Of a DNA stretch of 63,953 nt, positions 7,620 to 15,427 are shown piece after piece; within the stretch, counting starts at the first letter, position 1; each line of letters begins with the position of its first letter. Source of the stretch: Candidatus Paceibacterota bacterium (GTDB taxonomy: Bacteria > Patescibacteriota > Minisyncoccia > Phycocordibacterales > CAINVO01); assembly GCA_028714275.1 (NCBI GenBank), contig JAQTMP010000001.1, positions 1 through 63,953 of the forward strand, in the 5' to 3' direction. A model generated the notes under the pieces. The model did no database searches. It was not told the DNA's origin and worked only from the letters and a program-made list of their open reading frames with translations. The position numbers were made by a program, and so were the translations under genes.

Positions 7620-8897
7620 CTAATACTCCCGCATGGAAATCTGAGCATCTATCTTTTTAACAAGATCGAGAACAACTGAAACCACGATCAAGAGCGCGGT
7701 ACCTCCTACAGCTAGAGATTTTGGCACGCCTGGCACAATCAAAGGCAGGATAACGGGCAAAACCGCGATGACACCGAGAAAGATGGCTCCGACAAGGGTA
7801 ATACGAGTAACTACTTTGGATAAATATTCTGAGGTAGGCTCACCTGGACGAATGCCGGGAATGAAAGCGCCGCCTCGTTGGAGATTGGTAGAAATCATGT
7901 GAGGGTCAAATGTGACAGCAGTATAGAAATACGTAAAGAGGAATACGAGCATAAAATAAGCACCGGCATAGACCCACTGGTTGGCTATGATATTCAAAAT
8001 CTGGGTTGAAATACCACTGATAGTGGCATTGCCGAGATGGCTCAAAAGATTGAAAATCATCTGAGGAAAAAGAAGGATAGAGAGGGCGAAGATGATAGGG
8101 ATCACTCCAGCTTGATTGAGGCGAAGAGGGAGGTAAGTAGAGATACCTCCATAAACCTTGTTGCCCCGAACCCGTTTTGAATAAGTGACAGGGAGTGGGC
8201 GCTCAGCTTCGGTCACGATTACTACTAGATAAATAACCACCAAGGTCATGATAAAGACACCAGTGTACATAGGGATCTGACTCTGGTCGAAGCTAAAGAG
8301 GGTTTGGTTGAGAGCTTGAGGAATCCGAGAGACGATACCTGAAAAGATAATCATCGAAACGCCGTTGCCAATGCCAAACTCTGTCATAAGCTCTCCAACC
8401 CACATGAGGAGAATAGAACCAGAGACGATAGTAATAACGTTGGTGATCAAAGAGATGCCTGACAAAGCTCCCACAACCCCCTGTCGCTCCAAGAGCACAA
8501 TAAAACCAAAAGCCTGGATGAAAGCTAGAGGGACGGTCAAAATACGTGAGTATTGACTAAATTTTTTGCGACCAAGCTCCCCCTCCTCTTGATACATAGC
8601 TTTGAGAGTTGGAGACATCATGGTCAAAAGCTGCATGATAATAGAAGCCGTGATATAAGGACCAACACCAAGCATCACAATAGAAAGGGTAGAAAGTCCT
8701 CCACCGGAAAAGACGTTGAGCAAACCAAAAAATTGGTTGCTATTAAAAAATATATTGAGCTTGGCAATATCTACACCTGGGATTGGCACTGCAGCAAGAA
8801 GACGAAAAACTACAAGTGAGCCAAGCATAAAAAGGACTCGGTTGCGCAAAGTCCGATCTTGGATGACCAACTTACATTTTTCGATAAAAGTATTCAT
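7620..8897 (-). CDS. secY: preprotein translocase subunit SecY
   Basis: The channel subunit of the Sec translocon in the plasma membrane. At 425 residues it is the normal size, with ten predicted membrane helices beginning with VLFMLGSLVVFRLLAAVPIPGVD. The family blocks GVGPYITASIIMQLL and the cytosolic loop with ERPLPVTYSKR are visible. ATG overlaps the rplO stop by one base (TAATG), so translation is probably coupled. It is the last gene of the ribosomal run before element D1. Confidence 0.96.
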   Translation of the reverse strand: MNTFIEKCKLVIQDRTLRNRVLFMLGSLVVFRLLAAVPIPGVDIAKLNIFFNSNQFFGLLNVFSGGGLSTLSIVMLGVGPYITASIIMQLLTMMSPTLKAMYQEEGELGRKKFSQYSRILTVPLAFIQAFGFIVLLERQGVVGALSGISLITNVITIVSGSILLMWVGELMTEFGIGNGVSMIIFSGIVSRIPQALNQTLFSFDQSQIPMYTGVFIMTLVVIYLVVIVTEAERPLPVTYSKRVRGNKVYGGISTYLPLRLNQAGVIPIIFALSILLFPQMIFNLLSHLGNATISGISTQILNIIANQWVYAGAYFMLVFLFTYFYTAVTFDPHMISTNLQRGGAFIPGIRPGEPTSEYLSKVVTRITLVGAIFLGVIAVLPVILPLIVPGVPKSLAVGGTALLIVVSVVLDLVKKIDAQISMREY

Positions 8898-9340
8898 TAT
8901 TTTACTCCACCTCCCGCTTTCTCAATCTTGGCTTTAGCACTAGCGGAAACGGCACATGAAGTGACCACGATCTTTCGAGTCAGCTCACCCGTACCCAAAA
9001 TCTTAACTACTGGCTTTTTACCTTTGTAAAAAGTGACGAGTCCTGAAGCGACTAGAGTTGTAGGATTTACCTCCACCACACCAGCCTTGAGATGACGTTC
9101 GATAGCATCTAGGTTGACGACAACTGGCTTGTTTTGAATAGAAAGGTTTGAGTTGCGTCCTCGTCCACGCAATTTTGGAATCTTCTTGATAATATCACGA
9201 AGCTCTGGACGCTTTTTGCGACCCGCTCGAGCGTTCTGACCTTTGGTTCCTCGTCCAGATGTTTTACCCCGAGTACCTCCGCGACCTACTTGAGTACTTT
9301 TCTTATTTTTAAATCTTCGTTTTAGGTTGTGTGTCTGCAT
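8897..9340 (-). CDS. rplO: 50S ribosomal protein L15
   Basis: 147 residues with the basic glycine-rich N-terminus (RGKTSGRGTKGQNARAG) and the C-terminal L15/L18e-like domain. It binds 23S rRNA in large-subunit assembly. It follows rpsE directly with a 9-base gap. rpmD (L30), normally between them, is absent, as is general in CPR bacteria. Confidence 0.96.
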   Translation of the reverse strand: MQTHNLKRRFKNKKSTQVGRGGTRGKTSGRGTKGQNARAGRKKRPELRDIIKKIPKLRGRGRNSNLSIQNKPVVVNLDAIERHLKAGVVEVNPTTLVASGLVTFYKGKKPVVKILGTGELTRKIVVTSCAVSASAKAKIEKAGGGVK

Positions 9341-9349
9341 ATATTTGAA

Positions 9350-10045
9350 TTATTTTGTCGCTGTTGCCAAAGGGGCTGCGGTCGCTTTCGAAGTACGAAG
9401 CTTTAATTCTGAAAGCGCTTTTATGGTAGCCTGAGCAATGTTTAGCTGGTTTTTGCTTGGAGAAAGGAGCTTGGCCACAATGTCTTTGACTCCGGCAAGC
9501 TCAAGCACGATACGAATAGCTGATCCGGCCACGAGCCCTTTGCCTTTAGCCGGCATGATTTCAAGGCGAGCGCTTGAATATTTTGCAGAAACTTCATGAG
9601 GGATAGACATGTCTGATGTAGTTTTAATAGTGATCATGTGTTTCTTGGCATTTTTCAAAGCTTTTTCGATAGCCAAGGAAGTATCTCCTGCCTTGCCTGT
9701 ACCCACACCTACACGGCCTTTTTTGTCCCCAGCCACAATAGCGACACTAAAACTAAAGCGACGTCCTCCTGAAGCCACGCGAGTCACGCGGCGGATTTCA
9801 AGAATCTTCTGATCAAACTCGGGCTTGGCACGAGGCTCTCGTCGGGGGCCTCCACGACTGCCGCCTCGGCCGCCACGGTCTCCGCCACGATCACCCCCTC
9901 TTCCTGGGCCACCACTACGAAAACCCCCTCTTCCTAGGCCTGGAGTAGGATTGGCGGCTGCGGCAGCTGCAAAAGGAGCGGCTGCTGGTGCAGCTACTGT
10001 AGCTTCTGTGGGATTTGTATTTGTTTCTGTATCGGGAGTAGACAT
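9350..10045 (-). CDS. rpsE: 30S ribosomal protein S5 with Ala/RGG-rich N-terminal extension
   Basis: 231 residues against about 165 for typical S5. The S5 core (from about residue 75: KILEIRRVTRVASGGRRF) is complete and includes the loop linked to decoding accuracy. The first ~75 residues are low complexity: an Ala/Pro/Thr stretch, then repeated GRGG, DRGG and SRGG units like RNA-binding RGG tails. The extension keeps the reading frame and the codon use of neighbours, and ATG is the first start in the frame. S5 helps S4 form the mRNA entry channel. Confidence 0.95.
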   Translation of the reverse strand: MSTPDTETNTNPTEATVAAPAAAPFAAAAAANPTPGLGRGGFRSGGPGRGGDRGGDRGGRGGSRGGPRREPRAKPEFDQKILEIRRVTRVASGGRRFSFSVAIVAGDKKGRVGVGTGKAGDTSLAIEKALKNAKKHMITIKTTSDMSIPHEVSAKYSSARLEIMPAKGKGLVAGSAIRIVLELAGVKDIVAKLLSPSKNQLNIAQATIKALSELKLRTSKATAAPLATATK

Positions 10046-10078
10046 AGTATTTGTGGGTTTTAGTGTATAGAAAATGAG

Positions 10079-10426
10079 TTAAAAGACAAGTCCGCCTTCA
10101 CGAGCCCCTTCTGCAAGTGCTCGGACACGGCCGGTGTAAATAAAGCCGCCACGGTCAAACACAGCCAATTTCAAACCTTTCTCCGCGGCCGCTTTCGCTA
10201 CGGCAACGCCCACCATCTTGGCCTGCTCTGTTTTATTTTTACCCTTCATCGCCAAAGACGTAGCTGAAGCAAGAGTAGTCCCCGCATCATCGTTGATGAG
10301 CTGGGCGTAGATCGCTTTGTTTGATTTAAAGATGGCTAAGCGAGGACGCTCGGCAGTGCCTGCAACCTTGGCGCGAATGCGCTTGCGTCGTCTTTCTCGT
10401 TGCTGATGTTTGCTTTTGTTAATCAT
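10079..10426 (-). CDS. rplR: 50S ribosomal protein L18
   Basis: 115 residues, normal length. It binds 5S rRNA and links it to the central protuberance. Seen: RPRLAIFKSNKAIYAQLINDD and the C-terminal AVFDRGGFIYTGRVRALAEGAREGGL signature. It lies in canonical order between rplF and rpsE. Confidence 0.96.
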   Translation of the reverse strand: MINKSKHQQRERRRKRIRAKVAGTAERPRLAIFKSNKAIYAQLINDDAGTTLASATSLAMKGKNKTEQAKMVGVAVAKAAAEKGLKLAVFDRGGFIYTGRVRALAEGAREGGLVF

Positions 10427-10449
10427 AAATATATTTTAAATTTTAGACT

Positions 10450-10983
10450 TTAGACAGATTTTTTGCCTTGCTTGCGGCGAATTACTTCACCCTCGTAACG
10501 AATACCTTTGCCTTTGTAGGGCTCTGGTTTTTTCCATGAGCGAATAGTAGCCGCAAACTCACCCACGGTCTCTTTGTCTGCACCAACAATAGTGATGACG
10601 CCTTTTTCTGAAGTAACTTTAAGCTCTTTTGGAATGGCCACTTTTACCGGGTGAGAAAAGCCAATAATAAGAGTGAGGTCTGCACCGGCAACTTCTGCAC
10701 GGTAACCAATACCCTCAATGATGAGTTTCTTTGTAAAAAGAGCCGTCACTCCTTCCATCATATTGATAAGGTGCGAAGCATAAGTCCCCCAAAGAGCCCG
10801 CGTAGCGATGTCGTTACGTTTTGGATTGAGAATGACGGTATTACCCTCTACTTTTACCTCTACAGAGTCACGAAAAGTTCGAGTCAGCTCGCCTTTTGGA
10901 CCTTTGATAGTCACTCGACCGCCATCCACAGTGACTGTAGTGTTTGCCGGGATTGTGATGATTTTTTTGCCGATTCGTGACAT
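10450..10983 (-). CDS. rplF: 50S ribosomal protein L6
   Basis: 177 residues, standard. Two tandem L6 domains; the C-terminal signature PEPYKGKGIRYEGEVIRRKQGK binds the factor-binding region of 23S rRNA. It is in canonical order after rpsH with a 28-base gap. Confidence 0.97.
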   Translation of the reverse strand: MSRIGKKIITIPANTTVTVDGGRVTIKGPKGELTRTFRDSVEVKVEGNTVILNPKRNDIATRALWGTYASHLINMMEGVTALFTKKLIIEGIGYRAEVAGADLTLIIGFSHPVKVAIPKELKVTSEKGVITIVGADKETVGEFAATIRSWKKPEPYKGKGIRYEGEVIRRKQGKKSV

Positions 10984-11011
10984 AAATTTTAATTAAATGA
11001 ATTTAGAATTT

Positions 11012-11401
11012 TTACCAAATTTTAAAGAGAGGCTCACCTCCGACTTTAGCTTTGCGAGCTTCGAGATCAGTCATGATTCCCTGGGGAGTAGTGATGATCA
11101 AGGCGCCAAAACCGTTTCGCACAGGCTTGATATCAGATACTTTGTAATAAATGCGTTTTGAAAACTTTGAAATCTGAGACACGCCTTGGATGCGGGATTT
11201 GCCATCCTCATAGACAAGGGCTGCCTCAAGCGCCTTATTGACCTTTTTGCCCTTTTTGCCAACAGCTTTAACAAAACCACGCTTTTCTAGAGTGTTGAGA
11301 ATTTGCTCACGCATTTTTGAATATGGAAAAGAAACAGTCTCCTTGCCTGAAACATTGGCATTCTTGAGTTTTGTGATTAATTCTGCGATTGAGTCTTTCA
11401 T
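11012..11401 (-). CDS. rpsH: 30S ribosomal protein S8
   Basis: 129 residues, standard. Begins MKDSIAELITKLKNAN, and the C-terminal motif RNGFGALIITTPQGIMTDLEARK matches S8. In many bacteria it is the translational repressor of the spc operon; no such site was identified here. Confidence 0.97.
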   Translation of the reverse strand: MKDSIAELITKLKNANVSGKETVSFPYSKMREQILNTLEKRGFVKAVGKKGKKVNKALEAALVYEDGKSRIQGVSQISKFSKRIYYKVSDIKPVRNGFGALIITTPQGIMTDLEARKAKVGGEPLFKIW

Positions 11402-11433
11402 TTATTTTTAGGTATTTTAAGGTTTTTCAGGAA

Positions 11434-11619
11434 TTACCAAGATGATTTTTTGATGCCCGGGATACGGCCTTCGTTGGCAGCTTCACGAAAACAAATACGG
11501 CAAAGCCCAAAATCACGCATAAAAGCGTTTTTTCGTGAGCATCGAAAACAACGTCGCACCACGCGAGACGCGAATTTTGGTGTTTTTAATGCCCTTACTC
11601 TAGTTGATGTTTTTGCCAT
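11434..11619 (-). CDS. rpsZ: 30S ribosomal protein S14, zinc-binding short form
   Basis: 61 residues, the short (C+) form of S14. Zinc ligands are two CxxC pairs (CFRC and CRIC), followed by the conserved FREAANEGRIPGIKKSSW end. It is the first gene after the inserted toxin-antitoxin block and has its own promoter at 11656-11684. Confidence 0.96.
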   Translation of the reverse strand: MAKTSTRVRALKTPKFASRVVRRCFRCSRKNAFMRDFGLCRICFREAANEGRIPGIKKSSW

Positions 11620-11622
11620 AAT

Positions 11623-11684
11623 GTGTAAAAAAATAGCTCACTTGAGCGTTCGCTTATACTAGCAGGGACCCAATATAAAGTCAA
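11623..11684 (-). promoter_or_regulatory. promoter and attenuator-like leader of rpsZ operon
   Basis: On the minus strand TTGACT (11679-11684), a 17-base spacer, then TGC-TAGTAT (-10 at 11656-11661). The short leader has the hairpin GCTCAAGTGAGC followed by TATTTTTTT and TTTACAC, then ATG. Promoters before rpsS and tuf have the same TTGACTTT start and TGC-extended -10. The promoter makes the downstream half of the spc operon independent of the insertion. Confidence 0.75.
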
Positions 11685-11711
11685 TAATTTCCCTCCCAAG
11701 TCCTATTAGGG

Positions 11712-11969
11712 TCAATATAGTTCGGAATGGGTCCCTATTGTGATAAATATGACCAGATCAGCCTCAATCATAAGAATGGCCCTATAATCCCCTGTTATAT
11801 TGATACTCCGGCAATCGGGAAACGCCCTATCCACAGAATGCTTGTTTAGGACTGGATCAAACTGGTTTTTGTGAAAAACCTCTAATCTTCGGTAAAACTG
11901 CGTTTTTATTTTGCTTGGAAGCTTCTTAAATTTCTTAGTAAAGTGTTTTTTGTATCTGATCTGCAGCAT
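11712..11969 (-). CDS. RelE/YafQ-type mRNA interferase toxin
   Basis: 85 residues, typical of the RelE/ParE fold. Seen: an N-terminal helix pair (HFTKKFKKLPSKIKTQFYRRLE), the strand SINITGDYRAILMIEADLVIFITIGTHSELY with Arg and the terminal His-x3-Tyr that in YafQ-like toxins act in ribosome-dependent mRNA cleavage. It follows its antitoxin with a 16-base gap. The pair splits the ribosomal spc operon. A second toxin at 26684-26941 has the same end (GTHSALYK). Confidence 0.85.
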   Translation of the reverse strand: MLQIRYKKHFTKKFKKLPSKIKTQFYRRLEVFHKNQFDPVLNKHSVDRAFPDCRSINITGDYRAILMIEADLVIFITIGTHSELY

Positions 11970-11985
11970 TTCTTACAAATTTATT

Positions 11986-12264
11986 TTACAAACTCTTGAG
12001 ATAAGCTACAGCCTCATTGGTACTATTAAAGCTTGGGGATATATCTTTGCCTTCTTTGATATCCTTGATTTCACGAATAAGCATGGCTCGTGTCTGAGCG
12101 CTTATTTTCTGTTGTGAAACTAGGCCAATATCAAGCTGCCCATCAACAAAAGCCTTGGTAGCCAGCTTAAGCACAGAAGAAAATGGAATCCCCTCATTTT
12201 GGGCCTTTTTCATAGCTTTCTCCTTAAGTTTACTATTTATATTAAAAATTATTTGTGTGTTCAT
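11986..12264 (-). CDS. RelB/DinJ-type antitoxin
   Basis: 92 residues. The N-terminal part (NTQIIFNINSKLKEKAMKKAQNEGIPFSSVLKLATKAFVDG) fits a ribbon-helix-helix DNA-binding domain. The C-terminal half is expected to wrap the toxin. It is upstream of the toxin as usual, and a partly symmetric AT-rich sequence at 12301-12336 overlaps its promoter, consistent with autoregulation. Confidence 0.85.
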   Translation of the reverse strand: MNTQIIFNINSKLKEKAMKKAQNEGIPFSSVLKLATKAFVDGQLDIGLVSQQKISAQTRAMLIREIKDIKEGKDISPSFNSTNEAVAYLKSL

Positions 12265-12300
12265 TGGTTTTTTTGTTTGTCATACATTATCGTCTATTGA

Positions 12301-12338
12301 GACGTATATATCTTATATATATTACAGATATATGTCAA
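12301..12338 (-). promoter_or_regulatory. promoter/operator of the first toxin-antitoxin pair
   Basis: Minus strand: TTGACA (12333-12338), about 17 bases, then TAAGAT. The stretch gacgtatata ... tatatgtc is an imperfect palindrome covering the promoter, the usual arrangement for RHH antitoxin operators. Confidence 0.55.
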
Positions 12339-12402
12339 CAAAGCATTTTTCCTTACGAAACATCTAGGGTATACTTAGATTAATACGCCTTATGTAGCTA
12401 CT

Positions 12403-12517
12403 ATGAGTAAAAAGAGTCTTTGGATATTTGGATACTTTGTTTCTTAATCTTTTCCTATACCCTATTTTTGGCATAATTTTCCTTGTTGCTGGTATTTTTT
12501 TGATTCGCTCGAGGTGA
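12403..12517 (+). pseudogene. possible frameshifted small membrane protein
   Basis: ATG at 12403 opens MSKKSLWIFGYFVS and then hits a stop. In the +1-shifted frame the sequence continues as FLNLFLYPIFGIIFLVAGIF then LIRSR and a stop at 12515-12517, a convincing hydrophobic helix with a basic end. Together they look like one small membrane protein broken by one base. It could also be chance in AT-rich DNA. The rest of 12518-12605 holds an 8-bp inverted repeat (tttattcg / cgaataaa). Confidence 0.3.
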
Positions 12518-12659
12518 TATTTATTCGAACATTCTCCCGGGTGCGCAGCCGAATAAAGTAATGCTGAGGTATTGAACTGTTAAGAAAACTTGACTAAATA
12601 ATAATTTGATTGTATCTTTTGATTTAGAAAACCGTTCAACAAGCAAAAGGATACAAATT

Positions 12660-13079
12660 ATGTCCAAAGCATTTATGAAACGTGGAAGTGAGCGTCAGGC
12701 TCTCCACGAAGAAGCACACAAAGATATTTACAGACTCGAGGAAACATCTGAAGAATGGGCGAAGAACGGGCACAAGGCCTGCGCCTATCTAGCCCAAATA
12801 ATTATTGCCTACCTCTTCGGTAAAAACATGTCTCACCTTTCTAGTACTAGACGTGAACGGTACGAGCTGGTGGCTGAGGAGCTTTTTCAAAAGGTAACCC
12901 TTCGCCGCTATGCAACCTTCGCCAGAGCTGAAGAAGAAGAAAAAGCAATGCTTGCAGAATTTGCACTTTGGCTGATCGAAAGTCAGGCATTGTGTCAGTT
13001 TCCGCATGATCTTGCACGCATTGAAATATGCGATCCTCAGACAATTTTTCGGGCGCCCTCGGCTATGTCTGAAGTATAA
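12660..13079 (+). CDS. hypothetical protein inserted in the spc operon
   Basis: 139 residues, not recognised. It is helical and charged, with an Ala/Glu-rich stretch (FARAEEEEKAMLAEFALWLIE) and no signal peptide. ATG at 12660 is preceded by AAAGGATACAAATT, a better ribosome site than the in-frame ATG at 12606. A promoter-like TTGACT, 17 bases, TATCTT lies just upstream, and a strong terminator follows. It is on the opposite strand to the ribosomal genes and looks like an independent transferred unit. Confidence 0.65.
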   Translation: MSKAFMKRGSERQALHEEAHKDIYRLEETSEEWAKNGHKACAYLAQIIIAYLFGKNMSHLSSTRRERYELVAEELFQKVTLRRYATFARAEEEEKAMLAEFALWLIESQALCQFPHDLARIEICDPQTIFRAPSAMSEV

Positions 13080-13135
13080 AACCCGCCACTCAACCCAGGA
13101 ACCCATCCTGCCAGTTGAGGGTGGGTTTTCTGTTT
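13079..13135 (+). terminator. terminator of the inserted plus-strand gene
   Basis: The arms AAAACCCgCC..CAAC and GTTG..GGtGGGTTTT pair around a ~17-base loop and are followed by TCTGTTT. It can act in both directions. Confidence 0.75.
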
Positions 13136-13146
13136 AAACAGTTGCG

Positions 13147-13249
13147 CTAAATAAATAGTGGTTTTTGGAGACCCCGCAGCCAAAGCGTTGGCGAGGATAA
13201 AGAAAATTTCAGCAGAAATTTTCTGTGTCTCCAAAAACCACTATTTAGT
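13147..13249 (+). repeat. structured intergenic element, core family B, copy 2
   Basis: The arms (ctaaat..agtggtttttggagac and its complement) pair over 22 bases with a 4-base bulge. The core from GGAGACCCCGCAGCC to the closing GTCTCC matches copy 1 at 7290-7409 in reverse orientation. The right arm ends a few bases from the rplE stop. Confidence 0.85.
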
Positions 13250-13254
13250 TTGGG

Positions 13255-13800
13255 CTATTTTTTGAAAAGAAAACCCAACTTCTCCAACATCGCCCGAGTA
13301 AGTTTTTTATCCTTTGAAGTAGTTACGATAGTAACCGCAAAACCAAAGACATCTTTGAGCTCTTCATCTGAAGTTTCAGGAAAGACGGTGTGCTCTTTAA
13401 CCCCAATGGTAAAGTTGCCCATAGCGTCAATGGCTTCTGGCTTGAGGCCACGGAAGTCACGGGTACGAGGGAGAGCAATGTTTACAAGCTTATCAAGAAA
13501 GCTATACATACGGTCACCACGGAGAGTGACCTGATAGCCGACAGGATCGCCTTCTCGCACCTTGAAGGTAGCGATTGATTTTTTGGCGGCTTTCTCAGCC
13601 ACTTTCTGACCAGTGATCTTTGTAAGACGGTCGCCGATAAGTTTCTTCTTGTTGGCATCTTTGACCGAGCCAGTGGCCGAACCAATGACAACTTTGACGA
13701 GCTGAGGAGCTTCCATCTTGTTTTTAAAACCAAAATCTCCTTTCATTTCATCAAAAAGAGCTTTTTCTTTATCTTTTATAGTGTGTGATTGTGTTTTCAT
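13255..13800 (-). CDS. rplE: 50S ribosomal protein L5
   Basis: 181 residues, standard. Seen: KVVIGSATGSVKDANKK near the N-terminus, the GDPVGYQVTLRGDRMYSFLDK block and RDFRGLKPEAIDAMGNFTIG. It binds 5S rRNA and contacts P-site tRNA. It is the last gene before the insertion of a toxin-antitoxin pair and a foreign gene. Confidence 0.96.
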   Translation of the reverse strand: MKTQSHTIKDKEKALFDEMKGDFGFKNKMEAPQLVKVVIGSATGSVKDANKKKLIGDRLTKITGQKVAEKAAKKSIATFKVREGDPVGYQVTLRGDRMYSFLDKLVNIALPRTRDFRGLKPEAIDAMGNFTIGVKEHTVFPETSDEELKDVFGFAVTIVTTSKDKKLTRAMLEKLGFLFKK

Positions 13801-13805
13801 AAAAT

Positions 13806-14021
13806 TTATGCGAGCTTAACGTTTGAAACATGGATGGGAGCGGCATATTCAACCACCTGACCCTTGGCTCCGCTACGGGTTGGCTTTTTGTGGCGCTTAC
13901 GCATATTGATCCCTTCTACCACCACAGCTGATTCCTTGGGAATAGACTTGACCACCTTGCCTTTAGCACCTTTATCTTTGCCTGTGATGATGATGACTGA
14001 ATCTCCTTTTTTGATATTCAT
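13806..14021 (-). CDS. rplX: 50S ribosomal protein L24, short form
   Basis: 71 residues against about 100 in most bacteria. The KOW motif (KKGDSVIIITGKDKGAKGKV) and the conserved VEGINMRKRHKKPT are intact, while the C-terminal extension is lost. L24 is an early assembly initiator of the large subunit. Gap to rplE is 5 bases. Confidence 0.95.
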   Translation of the reverse strand: MNIKKGDSVIIITGKDKGAKGKVVKSIPKESAVVVEGINMRKRHKKPTRSGAKGQVVEYAAPIHVSNVKLA

Positions 14022-14042
14022 AAATTTTTATTAGATTGAAAA

Positions 14043-14414
14043 CTAGACGACTTCTGGGGCAAGTGAAGCGATCTTCTGGTAGCCTTTCTCGGAAAGCTCG
14101 CGAGGAATTGGTCCGAAGATGCGACCGGCAATAGGCTCACCCTTGACCTTGTCCACAATAACCACTGCATTTTCATCAAAACGAATGTAGGAACCGTCTT
14201 TGCGACGAAAAGCCTTCTTTTGGCGAACAACTACAGCTTGTAAAACATCCTTTTTCTTGACTTGTTTGCGAGGCTCCGCTTTTTGGACTGAAAGGACAAC
14301 AAGCTCCCCAATCTCAGCGTAGCGCTTTTTGGAACTGCCAAGCACCTTAAAGATACGTCCGATCTTGGCGCCGGAGTTGTCTGCAATATTTACAATTGAT
14401 CGTGGCTGTATCAT
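14043..14414 (-). CDS. rplN: 50S ribosomal protein L14
   Basis: 123 residues, standard. Begins MIQPRSIVNIADNSGAKIG and contains DENAVVIVDKVKGEPIAGRIFGPIPREL, the L14 signature. It lies at the subunit interface. Canonical order after rpsQ. Confidence 0.97.
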   Translation of the reverse strand: MIQPRSIVNIADNSGAKIGRIFKVLGSSKKRYAEIGELVVLSVQKAEPRKQVKKKDVLQAVVVRQKKAFRRKDGSYIRFDENAVVIVDKVKGEPIAGRIFGPIPRELSEKGYQKIASLAPEVV

Positions 14415-14431
14415 GGTAGTTGGTTAATTTT

Positions 14432-14722
14432 TTATTTGATGACTGTAAAGCGCTTATCCTTTGAAATAGGAGCACATTCCTGAATATCTGCCTTGTCCCC
14501 GATTTTCTTGGTATTACCAGGATTGTGGGCTTTGTATTTCTTTGAGCGCTCTATGTATTTACCATACTTTGGCGCTTTTACAAAGCGGCTGATTCTCACC
14601 ACCACAGTATCTTTCATCTTGTCTGATGTGACCACACCTGAAAGCACGCGCTTTTTGCTCGCCTTTGCAGCGGTATCCGTATCAGTTGCGGTCTTTTTGA
14701 TTGTTGATTTTTTTTCAGGCAT
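14432..14722 (-). CDS. rpsQ: 30S ribosomal protein S17 with N-terminal extension
   Basis: 96 residues. The S17 OB fold starts near residue 24 (RVLSGVVTSDKMKDTVVVRI) and contains KYIERSKKYKAHNP. The first ~22 residues are a Lys/Thr/Asp-rich extension not found in most S17 proteins. S17 binds 16S rRNA during early assembly. Confidence 0.95.
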   Translation of the reverse strand: MPEKKSTIKKTATDTDTAAKASKKRVLSGVVTSDKMKDTVVVRISRFVKAPKYGKYIERSKKYKAHNPGNTKKIGDKADIQECAPISKDKRFTVIK

Positions 14723-14757
14723 GGTATTTTTTAAATTTTTATTAAAATTGACTTAAA

Positions 14758-14949
14758 TTATTTTTTGGAAGCTGAAGGGGTAGAAATTTCAGTCATGATG
14801 CGGGCAATATCACGGCGAAGCACACGGCCTTCGCGTACGTTTTTAGCTTTACTGCCGGCTACAGCAAATCTAAATTCGTTGAGCTTTGATTTCTTTTCCG
14901 TCAGCTCTTTGATTAAGTCTTTTTGATTTTTTCCTTTGTATTCAGACAT
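14758..14949 (-). CDS. rpmC: 50S ribosomal protein L29
   Basis: 63 residues from MSEYKGKNQKDLIKELTEKK; the coiled two-helix hairpin of L29 follows. I placed the start at 14949; an upstream ATG at 14988 would add 13 residues and overlap rplP by 20 bases. L29 is near the exit tunnel and docks trigger factor. Confidence 0.92.
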   Translation of the reverse strand: MSEYKGKNQKDLIKELTEKKSKLNEFRFAVAGSKAKNVREGRVLRRDIARIMTEISTPSASKK

Positions 14950-14968
14950 ATGTTTGGTTGGATGCGGA

Positions 14969-15400
14969 TTAGTAGAGAGTATGGGCACGGCTAATAATCC
15001 TTGTTTTCACTGGAAGCTTGGTACCAGCCTTTCGGAGAGCTTCGCGGGCGACCGACTCCTCTACCCCGTCAATCTCAAAAAGAACATGCCCTGGCTTTAC
15101 CTGAAAACAATAGCCCTGGGGATCTCCTTTGCCGTGACCCATGCCTACTTCAGCGGCTTTTTGAGTGTAAGGACGATCTGTAAAGACTCGAATCCAAATA
15201 CGGCCAGTTTTTGAAGCTGAGCGGGAAAGGACTTTTCGAGCTGATTCCAGCTGATTGGAACGAACACGGGAAGCGGTTGTGGCTTTGAGACCAAAAGCTC
15301 CGAAGGCCAAAGTGATGCCGCGAGAAGCGACTCCTACTTTTTTAGGATTCTTGCGGGCGGTGTGCCATTTTCGATGTTTTACTTTTCGTGGGACGAGCAT
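14969..15400 (-). CDS. rplP: 50S ribosomal protein L16
   Basis: 143 residues, standard. Begins MLVPRKVKHRKWH and includes WIRVFTDRPYTQKAAEVGMGHGKG, the signature of L16. It organises the A-site region of 23S rRNA. Confidence 0.97.
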   Translation of the reverse strand: MLVPRKVKHRKWHTARKNPKKVGVASRGITLAFGAFGLKATTASRVRSNQLESARKVLSRSASKTGRIWIRVFTDRPYTQKAAEVGMGHGKGDPQGYCFQVKPGHVLFEIDGVEESVAREALRKAGTKLPVKTRIISRAHTLY

Positions 15401-15427
15401 AGTAGTTTTTTTATTGAATAAAAAGGT

